Below, piece by piece: positions 52,331-61,754 of a stretch of 64,000 nt of DNA (within the stretch, counting starts at the first letter, position 1; each line of letters starts with the position of its first letter). The notes beneath the pieces are model-generated. The model did no database searches, had not been told where the DNA came from, and saw only the letters and a list, made by a program, of their open reading frames with translations. Origin of the DNA: Marinobacter litoralis (lineage in GTDB: Bacteria; Pseudomonadota; Gammaproteobacteria; Pseudomonadales; Oleiphilaceae); the NCBI RefSeq assembly GCF_003336705.1, contig NZ_QMDL01000002.1:481262-545261 (forward strand), given 5' to 3'. The position numbers were made by a program, and so were the translations under genes.

Positions 52331-54253
52331 ATGAGCATTCTGCAGCATTTCAAAGACCGGTATGCACAAACTCAGGAAGAAGAATTCTCTCTTGAGGAAT
52401 ACCTGGAGATCTGCAAAAACGATCCAACCGCCTACGCCTCCGCCGCGGAGCGTATGTTAATTGCCATCGGCGAGCCGGAACTGATTGACACCTCCCGAGA
52501 CCCTCGCCTCTCACGTATTTTTTCCAATAAAGTCATCAAGCGTTATCCGGAATTCGACGAGTTCTATGGCATGGAAGAAGCCGTGGAAAACATCGTGTCG
52601 TTTTTCCGCCATGCCGCCCAAGGGCTGGAAGAGAAGAAACAGATTCTCTACCTGCTGGGCCCGGTCGGTGGCGGCAAATCGTCCCTCGCCGAAAAACTGA
52701 AAGCACTGATGCAAAAAGTGCCTTTCTACGCCATCAAAGATTCACCGGTAAACGAAAGCCCGCTGGGTCTTTTTAACCCCGACGAAGATGGTCCGATTCT
52801 GGAAGAAGAATACGGCATCCCGGGCCGCTACCTGAAAAGCATCATGTCGCCATGGGCGGTTAAACGTTTGCACGAGTATGGCGGCGACATCAGCCAGTTC
52901 CGGGTTGTGAAACGCTACCCTTCGATTCTCGACCAGATTGCCGTCTCGAAAACCGAACCGGGCGACGACAACAACCAGGACATTTCCGCGCTGGTTGGCA
53001 AGGTCAACATCCGCATGCTCGAGGATTTCTCGCAAGATGATCCGGATGCCTACAGCTTCAGCGGTGGCCTCTGCAAAGCCAACCAGGGTTTGCTGGAGTT
53101 CGTGGAGATGTTTAAAGCTCCGATCAAAGTGCTGCACCCACTACTAACGGCCACTCAGGAAGGCAACTACAACACCACCGAAGGCATGGGATCGGTGCCC
53201 TTTGACGGGGTGATACTGGCCCACTCTAACGAATCCGAGTGGCAAACCTTCCGCAATAACAAACACAACGAAGCCTTTCTCGATCGGGTGTATATCGTCA
53301 AAGTGCCGTACTGCGTGCGGGTGACCGAAGAGATCGAGATCTACCGTAAATTGCTCAAGAACAGTTCTCTGGCTGGTGCGCCCTGCGCTCCGGACACCTT
53401 GGATATGCTGGCTCAGTTCTCGGTGCTGTCCCGGATCAAAGACCCGGAAAATTCGAGTATTTTCTCCAAAATGAAGGTGTACGACGGCCAGAACATCAAA
53501 GACACCGACCCGAAAGCCAAATCCATTCAGGAATATCGGGATGCGGCTGGGGTTATGGAAGGCATGGATGGCTTGTCCACCCGTTTCGCCTTCAAGATTT
53601 TGTCGAAAGTCTTCAACTTCGACACCACGGAAATCGCGGCCAACCCGGTTCACCTGCTGTATGTGCTGGAAAAACAGATCGAGCAGGAACAGTACGCGGC
53701 GGATACCCAGGAAAAATACCTGCGCTTCATCAAAGAGTATCTGGCACCGCATTATGTCCAGTTCATCGGCAAGGAAATCCAGACGGCGTATCTGGAGAGC
53801 TACAGCGAGTACGGCCAGAACCTGTTCGACCGCTACGTCACCTACGCCGACCTGTGGATTCAGGATCAGGAATTCCGCGACCCGGAAACCGGCGACATTC
53901 TGGATCGCTCTTCCATCAACGACGAACTGGAGAAAATCGAAAAACCGGCAGGCATCAGCAATCCGAAAGATTTCCGCAACGAAGTGGTCAATTTCGTGCT
54001 GCGGGCCCGTGCCAACAATCATGGGGAGAACCCGTCCTGGCTCAGCTATGAAAAGCTGCGCAGCGTGATCGAGAAGAAAATGTTCTCGAACACCGAAGAC
54101 TTGCTACCGGTTATCTCGTTCAATCCGAAAGCCAGTCAGGAGGATCAGAACAAGCACAAACAATTTGTCGAACGCATGGTCGATCGGGGTTACACCGAGA
54201 AACAGGTCCGCTTGCTTGCCGAGTGGTATCTGCGTGTACGTAAGTCCCATTAA
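52331..54253 (+). CDS. prkA: PrkA-type serine protein kinase (YeaG)
   Basis: 640-residue AAA-type ATPase with a PrkA C-terminal kinase-like domain. The P-loop is [10 protein letters not shown] at about residues 110-119. Conserved blocks include [39 protein letters not shown] and [17 protein letters not shown]. In E. coli YeaG acts with YeaH in the response to nitrogen starvation and stress, and in endospore-formers PrkA affects sporulation. Here it opens the prkA-yeaH-spoVR operon. The upstream gap has CTATAAC at about 52300, which could be a stationary-phase -10 element. Confidence 0.95.
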   Translation: MSILQHFKDRYAQTQEEEFSLEEYLEICKNDPTAYASAAERMLIAIGEPELIDTSRDPRLSRIFSNKVIKRYPEFDEFYGMEEAVENIVSFFRHAAQGLEEKKQILYLLGPVGGGKSSLAEKLKALMQKVPFYAIKDSPVNESPLGLFNPDEDGPILEEEYGIPGRYLKSIMSPWAVKRLHEYGGDISQFRVVKRYPSILDQIAVSKTEPGDDNNQDISALVGKVNIRMLEDFSQDDPDAYSFSGGLCKANQGLLEFVEMFKAPIKVLHPLLTATQEGNYNTTEGMGSVPFDGVILAHSNESEWQTFRNNKHNEAFLDRVYIVKVPYCVRVTEEIEIYRKLLKNSSLAGAPCAPDTLDMLAQFSVLSRIKDPENSSIFSKMKVYDGQNIKDTDPKAKSIQEYRDAAGVMEGMDGLSTRFAFKILSKVFNFDTTEIAANPVHLLYVLEKQIEQEQYAADTQEKYLRFIKEYLAPHYVQFIGKEIQTAYLESYSEYGQNLFDRYVTYADLWIQDQEFRDPETGDILDRSSINDELEKIEKPAGISNPKDFRNEVVNFVLRARANNHGENPSWLSYEKLRSVIEKKMFSNTEDLLPVISFNPKASQEDQNKHKQFVERMVDRGYTEKQVRLLAEWYLRVRKSH

Positions 54254-54273
54254 CGACCAGCGGGAGCAGTAAT

Positions 54274-55569
54274 ATGGGCATGACCCACATAGTCGACCGG
54301 CGCCTCAACGGTAAAAACAAGAGCGCGGTGAACCGGGAACGGTTCCTGCGCCGCTACCGACACCACATAAAGAAGGCGGTTTCGGAAGCTGTTCAGCGCC
54401 GTTCCATCACCGATGTAGAGCGGGGCGAAAAGGTCAGCATCCCTTCAAAAGATATACAGGAGCCAACCTTCCGACATGGCGCAGGTGGACGCCGTGACGC
54501 GGTGCACCCCGGCAACCAAGAATGGGTCGCCGGTGACACCATCGCCAAACCCGAAGGCGGCGCTGGTCGAGGCCAGGGCCAAGGACAAGCCAGCCCCGAT
54601 GGCGAAGGCATGGACGAATTCGTGTTCCAGATCACTCAGGAAGAGTTTCTGGAATTCCTGTTCGACGACCTGGAATTGCCAAACCTTGCCCGCAAGAAAC
54701 TTAAAGATACTGAATCCTTCAGTTTCGTGCGGGCGGGCTTCACCAGCCAGGGCGTGCCGGCAAAACTTGATGTCGTTCGTTCACTGCGCGGAGCTCACGC
54801 CCGACGACTGGGCTTGAGTGGCGCTCGAAAGAAAAAGATCCGCGATCTGGAAGCGCAGTTAGAGGCCCTGAAAACAGCGCCGGATGATTTGGACCCAGCC
54901 TTCAGTCACGAGGACCAAATCAAAGCACTGATGGAAGAAATTGCGGAACTCAAAGCCAACGTAAAACGTATCCCGTTCATCGATGAAATCGACCTGCGCT
55001 ACCGGCAGCACCAAAAACAGCCGAAGCCTGCGACCAGTGCGGTGATGTTCTGCCTGATGGATGTCTCCGGCTCGATGACCCAGATGCACAAAGACATCGC
55101 CAAGCGCTTTTTCATTCTTCTCTACATGTTTTTGAAAAAGAACTACAAGAAAATCGATGTCGTGTTTATTCGCCATCACACCAGTGCGAAAGAAGTCACC
55201 GAGGAAGAATTTTTCTACTCTCGCGAAACCGGCGGCACCATTGTTTCAAGCGCGCTGAAGCTGATGCGGAAAATTATCGAAGACAGATACTCGCCTGCGG
55301 AATGGAACATCTACGCCGCGCAGGCCTCTGACGGCGACAACTGGAACGATGACTCACCCACCTGCGGCAAACTGTTAGCAGAAGGCATTTTGCCGCAAGT
55401 GCAATACTACTCGTACATCGAGATCACACCGCTGGATCATCAGACCCTCTGGTATGAATACGAAAAACTGATGGCGGAGCACCCGCAAAGCTTTGCCATG
55501 CAACAGATTGCTGACCCAGCGGACATATACCCGGTTTTCCGGAAGCTGTTCGAGAGGAAAGCTGCATGA
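54274..55569 (+). CDS. yeaH: YeaH/YhbH family protein with VWA-like domain
   Basis: 431-residue DUF444 protein. The N-terminus [20 protein letters not shown] and [18 protein letters not shown] is characteristic. A Gly-rich linker ([11 protein letters not shown]) follows, and from about residue 257 a von Willebrand A-like domain opens with [17 protein letters not shown], a complete metal-binding DxSxS site. YeaH is the partner of the PrkA/YeaG kinase. The stop overlaps the spoVR start by four bases. An alternative start at the third codon (MTHIV) is possible. Confidence 0.95.
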   Translation: MGMTHIVDRRLNGKNKSAVNRERFLRRYRHHIKKAVSEAVQRRSITDVERGEKVSIPSKDIQEPTFRHGAGGRRDAVHPGNQEWVAGDTIAKPEGGAGRGQGQGQASPDGEGMDEFVFQITQEEFLEFLFDDLELPNLARKKLKDTESFSFVRAGFTSQGVPAKLDVVRSLRGAHARRLGLSGARKKKIRDLEAQLEALKTAPDDLDPAFSHEDQIKALMEEIAELKANVKRIPFIDEIDLRYRQHQKQPKPATSAVMFCLMDVSGSMTQMHKDIAKRFFILLYMFLKKNYKKIDVVFIRHHTSAKEVTEEEFFYSRETGGTIVSSALKLMRKIIEDRYSPAEWNIYAAQASDGDNWNDDSPTCGKLLAEGILPQVQYYSYIEITPLDHQTLWYEYEKLMAEHPQSFAMQQIADPADIYPVFRKLFERKAA

Positions 55570-57122
55570 ATGAATCAATGGATCGCCCCAACGATCTGGA
55601 CGGCCCTGAGCCACGGGCCGGCAAACCCATTTCGACCAGTTCGGAATGGACTTTTGAACTGATCCAAAAATACGATGAAGCCATCGCAGAATGTGCCGCC
55701 GAGTTTGGGCTGGACACCTACCCCAACCAAATAGAGGTGATCACCGCAGAACAAATGATGGATGCCTACAGCTCGGTGGGCATGCCGGTAGGCTACAACC
55801 ATTGGTCGTTCGGCAAGCAGTTTCTGCAAACGTCCAAAGGGTACCAAAGAGGCCAAATGGGACTGGCCTACGAGATTGTGATCAACTCCAACCCTTGCAT
55901 CGCTTACCTGATGGAAGAGAACACCCTGCCCATGCAGGCACTGGTTGTTGCTCACGCCAGCTATGGCCACAACTCCTTTTTCAAAGGCAATTATCTGTTC
56001 AGGACCTGGACAGACGCCAACGCCATCATCGACTACCTGGTGTTCGCCCGAAACTATGTGTCTGAGTGCGAAGAGCGCTATGGCATTGATGCCGTCGAAG
56101 AGATTCTCGACTCCTGTCATGCTCTGATGAATTATGGCGTAGACCGCTACAAACGCCCGTCTCCTATCTCGGCCGAGGAAGAAATTCTCAGGCAAACCGA
56201 ACGAGAGGAATACCAACAACGGCGGATCAACGACCTATGGCGCACCATTCCGAAACCGGAAGAAGACGACCCGGTTAAACGCAAACCCCGGTTCCCCTCT
56301 GAGCCACAAGAAAACCTGCTGTACTTCATTGAAAAGAACGCGCCTTTACTGGAAACCTGGCAACGAGAACTGGTGCGTATTGTGCGGAAGCTAGCGCAGT
56401 ACTTTTATCCCCAGCGGCAAACTCAGGTGATGAACGAAGGCTGGGCCAGCTTTTGGCACTACACGCTGCTGCACCGTTTGTACGAAAAAAGCCTGGTGAA
56501 TGATGGCTTCATGCTGGAGTTCCTGCAAAGCCATACGTCGGTTGTCTACCAACCTCCGTTCAACAGCCCATGGTATTCAGGCATCAACCCTTACACGCTT
56601 GGGTTCTCGATCTACACAGATTTACGGCGGATGTGCGAAACCCCCACCGACGAGGACCGCGAGTGGTTCCCTGACATCGCAGGTACAGACTGGCTGGAAA
56701 CGCTTCATTTCGCCATGCGGAATTTCAAAGACGAGAGCTTCATTCTGCAATACCTTTCACCTAAGGTAATGCGGGATCTCAAATTGTTTGCCATTGAAGA
56801 CGACGACACCGAAAACCACTACACGGTCACCGCGATTCACGATGAAACCGGCTACCGGGCACTGCGTGAAAAACTGGCCGCACAATACAATCTGAGCTAT
56901 CGGGAACCGAACATTCAGGTTTGGAATGTGGATGTACGGGGCGATCGCTCACTAACACTGCGGCACATACCTGTGGATCATATCCCCTTGGACAAACACA
57001 CCGATGAGGTTCTTCGTCACGTTCACCGGCTTTGGGGGTTCGATGTTTTTCTCGAAACGGTGGACAACGGCAAGGTACAAAACACTCACCGCTGCCCACC
57101 TGAGTCCGTCGATGACGATTGA
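55566..57122 (+). CDS. SpoVR family protein (YcgB)
   Basis: 518-residue cytoplasmic protein of the SpoVR/YcgB family, third member of the widespread prkA-yeaH-spoVR module. Conserved stretches: [55 protein letters not shown] and [20 protein letters not shown], with many His and Glu residues that could bind metal. In Bacillus the family affects spore cortex; in non-sporulating bacteria the role is unclear, but co-occurrence links it to the kinase pair. Translation is coupled to yeaH by an ATGA overlap. Confidence 0.94.
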   Translation: MNESMDRPNDLDGPEPRAGKPISTSSEWTFELIQKYDEAIAECAAEFGLDTYPNQIEVITAEQMMDAYSSVGMPVGYNHWSFGKQFLQTSKGYQRGQMGLAYEIVINSNPCIAYLMEENTLPMQALVVAHASYGHNSFFKGNYLFRTWTDANAIIDYLVFARNYVSECEERYGIDAVEEILDSCHALMNYGVDRYKRPSPISAEEEILRQTEREEYQQRRINDLWRTIPKPEEDDPVKRKPRFPSEPQENLLYFIEKNAPLLETWQRELVRIVRKLAQYFYPQRQTQVMNEGWASFWHYTLLHRLYEKSLVNDGFMLEFLQSHTSVVYQPPFNSPWYSGINPYTLGFSIYTDLRRMCETPTDEDREWFPDIAGTDWLETLHFAMRNFKDESFILQYLSPKVMRDLKLFAIEDDDTENHYTVTAIHDETGYRALREKLAAQYNLSYREPNIQVWNVDVRGDRSLTLRHIPVDHIPLDKHTDEVLRHVHRLWGFDVFLETVDNGKVQNTHRCPPESVDDD

Positions 57123-57265
57123 ATGCCCCTCGTCCCTTTAGCTTATAGCTTAAAGAACTAAAAAAGAGCGATATCACCGGAACGCTTTTCATCGAGGTGT
57201 CGTCTACTAATCGGTATACTAACGCTCATAATTAGAACTAACACATTGACGGAGAGAACAAAGGA

Positions 57266-58699
57266 ATGGCACGCCTCAACACCCTGGATGCGTCTTGGTT
57301 AGCCGTAGAGTCTGAAGACACCCCCATGCATGTGGGCAATCTGCAGATTTTTTCATTACCCGAAGGGGCATCTGAAACCTATCTGCGGGACATGGTCACC
57401 CGCATGAAGGAATCTCATGATGTGGCTGCACCCTGGGGAGACAAACTGGCTTGGTCAGGTTTTCTCGGCCGAGTGATTGCCCCCTCATGGAAAAAAGATA
57501 AAGACATCGACCTCGATTACCACGTCAGGCATTCCGCACTGCCCCGCCCTGGCGGTGAACGGGAACTCGGTATTCTGGTATCGCGCCTTCACTCAAACCC
57601 TCTGGATTTTGCCCGGCCACTCTGGGAATGCCATGTTATTGAAGGGCTGGAAAACAATCGGTTTGCGCTGTATACCAAAATGCATCACTCGATGATTGAT
57701 GGCATCAGCGGTGTACGATTGATGCAGCGCGTTCTGACAACCGATCCGGACCTTCGGAACATGCCGCCACCTTGGGCGGTTCAGCCCAAAAAACGCAGAG
57801 CCCACAAAGGTGACCGGGAGGCCAGCGTACCCGGTGCTTTCTCTCAAGCCATGGAAGCCTTGAAGCTCCAAGTCGATATGGCACCTCGGTTATGGCAGGC
57901 CGGTAACCGCCTGGCCCAGTCTGCTTTGCACCCTGAAGATGGCCTGACGGCTCCGTTTACCGGGCCGGTATCGATTCTGAACCACCGGGTAAAAGGCCAG
58001 CGCCGGCTCGCTACCCAGCATTATCCAGTGGACCGTATTAAAGCATTGGCTCACGCCTCCGGCGGTTCGCTGAACGACATTGTTTTGTATTTGTGTGGAA
58101 CCGCTTTACGCCGTTTCCTGCTCGAACAGAACAGCCTTCCTGATACGTCGTTGACGGCCGGTATACCGGTCAACATCCGCCCGGCTGACGATCAGGGAAC
58201 GGGCACTCAAATCAGTTTCATGATTGCTACGCTGGCAACCAACGAAGCCGATCCGTTGAATCGCCTTCAGCAAATCAAAGAATCCTGCCGCCGCGCCAAG
58301 GAACACTTGCAGCAGCTGCCCAAAAAGGCACTTACGCAATACACCATGCTGCTCATGTCGCCTTACATTCTGCAGCTGATGTCGGGATTGGGCGGGCGCA
58401 TGCGTCCGGTATTCAACGTGACCATTTCCAACGTACCGGGGCCACAAGAAACCTTGTACTTTGAAGGAGCAAAACTGGAGGCGACCTATCCCGTTTCGCT
58501 GATTGCTCACGGTGGTGCGCTGAACATTACCTGCCTAAGCTATGCGGGCACGCTCAACTTTGGCTACACCGGTTGCCGGGACACCCTTCCCAGCATGCAG
58601 AAAATCGCGGTGTTCACTGGCGAAGCTTTGGATGAACTGGAAGCTCTGATTCTGCCGCCAAAGCCAAAGAAAGCTCAGGCTCGCAAAAAGAAGCAGTAA
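57266..58699 (+). CDS. Wax ester synthase / diacylglycerol acyltransferase
   Basis: 477-residue bifunctional acyltransferase (WS/DGAT) that makes storage wax esters from fatty alcohols and acyl-CoA, or triacylglycerol from diacylglycerol. The catalytic HHxxxDG motif is HHSMIDG at residues 140-146. Other family motifs are present: RPLWECHVIEGLENNRFALY, SLNDIVLYLCGTALRRF (ND motif) and NVTISNVPGPQE. The C-terminus is Lys-rich (KPKKAQARKKKQ). Marinobacter species carry several such enzymes. The possible promoter TATACT lies near 57214. It is adjacent to the desaturation module, a sensible metabolic pairing, and ends three bases before the convergent desT stop. Confidence 0.95.
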   Translation: MARLNTLDASWLAVESEDTPMHVGNLQIFSLPEGASETYLRDMVTRMKESHDVAAPWGDKLAWSGFLGRVIAPSWKKDKDIDLDYHVRHSALPRPGGERELGILVSRLHSNPLDFARPLWECHVIEGLENNRFALYTKMHHSMIDGISGVRLMQRVLTTDPDLRNMPPPWAVQPKKRRAHKGDREASVPGAFSQAMEALKLQVDMAPRLWQAGNRLAQSALHPEDGLTAPFTGPVSILNHRVKGQRRLATQHYPVDRIKALAHASGGSLNDIVLYLCGTALRRFLLEQNSLPDTSLTAGIPVNIRPADDQGTGTQISFMIATLATNEADPLNRLQQIKESCRRAKEHLQQLPKKALTQYTMLLMSPYILQLMSGLGGRMRPVFNVTISNVPGPQETLYFEGAKLEATYPVSLIAHGGALNITCLSYAGTLNFGYTGCRDTLPSMQKIAVFTGEALDELEALILPPKPKKAQARKKKQ

Positions 58700-58702
58700 G
58701 GT

Positions 58703-59326
58703 CTAGCTACTCTCCCAGTGGCCAGCCCCGATAAGGATAAGCTGCAAAAATCGGGTGGTGCGCTTGCGCACCAGCTCGATCTGGTAGTCGTCTTCCGGTG
58801 AAATACTGAGAATATCAGTCAAGCTGAAGGCGACTGTCCGAACCACCAGCTCACACGTCATATCCAAGTCCGAATCACTCAGATGTGGCAGTAATTTGAG
58901 CCGGCGCAAATCGTTGGCCAACTCACTGGCAAAAAACCGCATTTCGCTGCGAATCCCTTCCTGAACGGCACGGCTTTCCCCCGCCAGTCCTTGCGCCATA
59001 AACATGAAAAAGTTGCGATTGGCCAAGGCGTGGGCCACAAATATACCCACCGATTCTTCAATCAGTTTGTCGGCTTGCAGCACGTTTTCCCGAGCTTCAC
59101 GCATCATCCTGCGCAACACCAACCCCAGCTCATCGACCAGCTGCAACCCCAAATCATCAACACTTCGAAAGTGTCTATAAAAGGATGTGGGCACCACACC
59201 TGCCTGCCGCGTCACTTCCCGAATACCGATGCTGGCGAAGTGTCGCCCTTTACCCACCAGCGTCAGTGCCGCCGTCATCAGCTTTTCGCGAGTTTCTCCC
59301 GGTCGCCGCCTTTGTACATCTGCCAT
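58703..59326 (-). CDS. desT: TetR-family repressor of the desaturase operon (DesT-like)
   Basis: 207-residue regulator. The TetR helix-turn-helix spans about 12-60 (TREKLMTAALTLVGKG, IREVTRQAGVVPTSFYRHFR). The remaining ligand domain (LGLQLVDELGLVLRRMMREA, FMFMAQGLAGESRAVQEGIR) resembles DesT and FabR, which sense the saturated to unsaturated acyl-CoA ratio. Divergent from the ferredoxin reductase and desaturase genes, the same layout as PA4888-4890 in Pseudomonas aeruginosa. Three GTGNAC-N4-GTNCAC-type dyads in the gap are probable operators, fitting control of both sides. Confidence 0.88.
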   Translation of the reverse strand: MADVQRRRPGETREKLMTAALTLVGKGRHFASIGIREVTRQAGVVPTSFYRHFRSVDDLGLQLVDELGLVLRRMMREARENVLQADKLIEESVGIFVAHALANRNFFMFMAQGLAGESRAVQEGIRSEMRFFASELANDLRRLKLLPHLSDSDLDMTCELVVRTVAFSLTDILSISPEDDYQIELVRKRTTRFLQLILIGAGHWESS

Positions 59327-59351
59327 GGTTCTGTCCGTACAACAATATCAG

Positions 59352-59367
59352 GTTCACAAGTGTACAC
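59352..59367. promoter_or_regulatory. DesT-type operator candidate near desT
   Basis: GTTCAC-AAGT-GTACAC, an imperfect dyad 26 bp before the desT start, probably for autoregulation. Related to the two sites at 59448-59484. Confidence 0.55.
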
Positions 59368-59447
59368 ATTCGCTCGATTAAAAACCTTCCCGACTTGTCA
59401 TTTTGAGCCAGCTTTCAACACAAACCATTGCTCAGGGTCAGGCGCTT

Positions 59448-59484
59448 GTGTACAGTCGTACACATTAAGTGAACAACTGTACAC
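59448..59484. promoter_or_regulatory. Two DesT-type operators upstream of desC
   Basis: GTGTAC-AGTC-GTACAC (59448-59463) is a perfect 6+6 dyad; GTGAAC-AACT-GTACAC (59469-59484) differs by one base. Their centres are 21 bp apart, two helical turns, 41-77 bp before desC. This fits cooperative repression of desCB. Confidence 0.75.
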
Positions 59485-59524
59485 AAGACTTCTCAGCTTT
59501 AGCCTATGCACCTGGAGACATACC

Positions 59525-60631
59525 ATGCTGGCAAAAATCACCCCGTCCAAAGCGATACACTGGCTAGGCCGGCAATTACTGAACCGCGAAGACCCCGGCG
59601 CATTTTTTGATCCTTTGACCACCGCCATCAACCCCATGTGGGCGCAACAATACACACCGGCCCGGGTAGAGCGAATCACCGAAGAAACCGCAGACACCAA
59701 GACCTTTGTGTTGAAACCGGCTCATCGTTGGGGTGGTTTCAAAGCTGGCCAACACCTGAACGTAGGCATCGACATCAACGGTGTTCGACGGACCCGAACC
59801 TTCAGCCTGTCCAGCTCACCGGCCCTCTGGAGAAATCAGGGGCTGATAACCCTGACCATCAAGCGTTTACCCGGCGGGCTAGTCACGAATTGGCTTCACG
59901 ACGAGCTGAAAACGGGTGACGTAATCGGGCTGTCGGAAGCTTTTGGCGATTTTCTGATTCCGGAGGAGAAGAGATCCGTTCTGTTCATTGCAGGCGGCAG
60001 CGGCATTACTCCGATCCTTAGCCATCTTGAAACCATGGCTCTGGAAGATTATCCAGGGGCCGTCACGCTGCTCTATTACGTGCGCACTCAAAGCGATGTG
60101 ATCGGTGAGGAAAGGCTGATCGCGTTGCGTAATCGCTACCCGTCTTTCGCCCTGAACATCATCACCACCCACGAGGGTTCAGAGCCTCGCTATCTGACGG
60201 GGCAGGATCTGGATTTGATCCCAGGCCTGGCAGACCGTGAGATCTTTCTGTGCGGGCCCAAAGGTCTGATGGAGTTAGCCACGGATCAGCTTAGCCAGCG
60301 CGGCGTTTCCAATGACCGACAACACAGCACCTTCTTCGCGCCACCGGCTCCGGCTCAGCTTGCTTCTACCGACATCGGCGGTGAAGTGACGTTCAGCAAA
60401 AGCAATCTGTCCGTGGACTCTAAAGGCGACGCCAATTTACTGGAGATAGCCGAAGCCGCAGGCCTGACGCCCCGGCATGGCTGCCGCATGGGTATATGCC
60501 ACCAATGCACCTGCACGAAAACCAGCGGCACGGTGGTGAATCGGCTGACGGGCAAGACCTCCGGCTCCGGTGCCGAGAGCGTTCAATTATGCATTTCCGT
60601 CCCCCAGGGCCCGGTGGCTCTGGAAGCATAA
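59525..60631 (+). CDS. desC: Ferredoxin-type oxidoreductase for the acyl-CoA desaturase (DesC-like)
   Basis: 368-residue flavin reductase that passes electrons from NAD(P)H to the desaturase. The FAD domain has RTRTFSLSSSPALW (about 90-103), the NAD domain VLFIAGGSGITPILSHLETM (about 155) and FLCGPKGLMELA, and the C-terminal 2Fe-2S domain has the ligand set C-x4-C-x2-C and a distal Cys (HGCRMGICHQCTC, VQLCISVP). Start ATG 59525 is downstream of the operators; the frame is open farther upstream, but this would run through desT. Precedes the desaturase by 49 bp. Confidence 0.9.
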   Translation: MLAKITPSKAIHWLGRQLLNREDPGAFFDPLTTAINPMWAQQYTPARVERITEETADTKTFVLKPAHRWGGFKAGQHLNVGIDINGVRRTRTFSLSSSPALWRNQGLITLTIKRLPGGLVTNWLHDELKTGDVIGLSEAFGDFLIPEEKRSVLFIAGGSGITPILSHLETMALEDYPGAVTLLYYVRTQSDVIGEERLIALRNRYPSFALNIITTHEGSEPRYLTGQDLDLIPGLADREIFLCGPKGLMELATDQLSQRGVSNDRQHSTFFAPPAPAQLASTDIGGEVTFSKSNLSVDSKGDANLLEIAEAAGLTPRHGCRMGICHQCTCTKTSGTVVNRLTGKTSGSGAESVQLCISVPQGPVALEA

Positions 60632-60680
60632 CTCTTTTTACTATTTGCACTGTGGCCGGACTGGCTACCAGGAGTACAGA

Positions 60681-61754
60681 ATGAATACGCTAAGTGACCA
60701 ACAGCTGGACGAGCTTCAAAAAGACCTCGACGCCATCCGTGACGAGGTGCTGGCCGATCTCGGAGAACGAGATGCCAATCACATCCGCAGCATGGTTCGC
60801 CTGCACCGAAAACTCGAAGTGGGCGGCAGACTATTGATGCCGTTCGGTTTCATTCCACCGGTATTTCTTGCGGCGACTGCGTCATTGGGTCTCGCTAAAA
60901 TCCTCGAGAACATGGAAATCGGCCACAATGTTATGCACGGCCAGTACGACTGGATGAACGACCCCAGCCTGAACTCCCAGACCTACGAGTGGGATACCGC
61001 CTGTTCCAGCGAATCCTGGCGCCGCACGCACAACTTCGAGCACCACACGTATACCAACGTGATTGGCAAAGACCGGGACTACGGTTACGCAGTGCTCAGA
61101 TTGAGCAACGACGAACCCTGGAAACCCCGTCACACCTTTCAGATCCTGAACTATGCGGCGTTGAGCATCCTGTTCCAGTGGGGGGTTGCGCTGCACGAAC
61201 TGGAAGCGGAAAAGTTGAGCCATGGGAAAAGTCATCTGAAAGAGAAGCGCCCGTTTCTGAGACTCGCCGCCAAGAAAGCGGGTCGCCAGGCGTTTAAAGA
61301 TTATGTGTTCTTCCCTGCTTTGACCTTACCCGTTGCCCCAATCGTGCTCGCCGGCAACGCCGGAGCCAATCTGATTCGCAATTTGTGGTCGTCTACGGTG
61401 ATCTTTTGCGGGCATTTCACGCAGGATGCGGAAACGTTTACCGAGGAGGAAGCTGAAGGGGAAAGCAAAGGCCATTGGTATCTTCGGCAGCTGACGGGGT
61501 CGTCCAATTTTACCGGCGGGAAATGGCTGCACATCATGAGTGGGCACCTAAGTTTTCAGATTGAGCACCACGTCTTCCCGGACTTGCCCGCCCATCGCTA
61601 CCCGGAAATATCAGAAAAGGTTCAAACCGTGTGCCGAAAGCACGGTATCCACTACAACACTGGCAGTTTCGGAAAACAGTACAGCACGGTGCTAAAACGC
61701 ATCCTCCGTTACTCCTTGCCGGAGCGAATTACTCGCCGGCCAGCTGTGGCTTAA
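60681..61754 (+). CDS. desB: Acyl-CoA fatty acid desaturase (DesB-like)
   Basis: 357-residue membrane di-iron desaturase. Three histidine boxes are seen: GHNVMHGQYDW (about 95), RTHNFEHHTYTN (about 122) and FQIEHHVFPDLPAHRYPE (about 300), plus hydrophobic spans at about 55-80 and 200-260. Start ATG 60681 has AGGAG upstream; the frame is open back to 60570, inside desC. By context with desT and desC it should introduce a double bond into saturated acyl-CoA. Its last 26 bp overlap the convergent diguanylate cyclase gene. Confidence 0.92.
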   Translation: MNTLSDQQLDELQKDLDAIRDEVLADLGERDANHIRSMVRLHRKLEVGGRLLMPFGFIPPVFLAATASLGLAKILENMEIGHNVMHGQYDWMNDPSLNSQTYEWDTACSSESWRRTHNFEHHTYTNVIGKDRDYGYAVLRLSNDEPWKPRHTFQILNYAALSILFQWGVALHELEAEKLSHGKSHLKEKRPFLRLAAKKAGRQAFKDYVFFPALTLPVAPIVLAGNAGANLIRNLWSSTVIFCGHFTQDAETFTEEEAEGESKGHWYLRQLTGSSNFTGGKWLHIMSGHLSFQIEHHVFPDLPAHRYPEISEKVQTVCRKHGIHYNTGSFGKQYSTVLKRILRYSLPERITRRPAVA

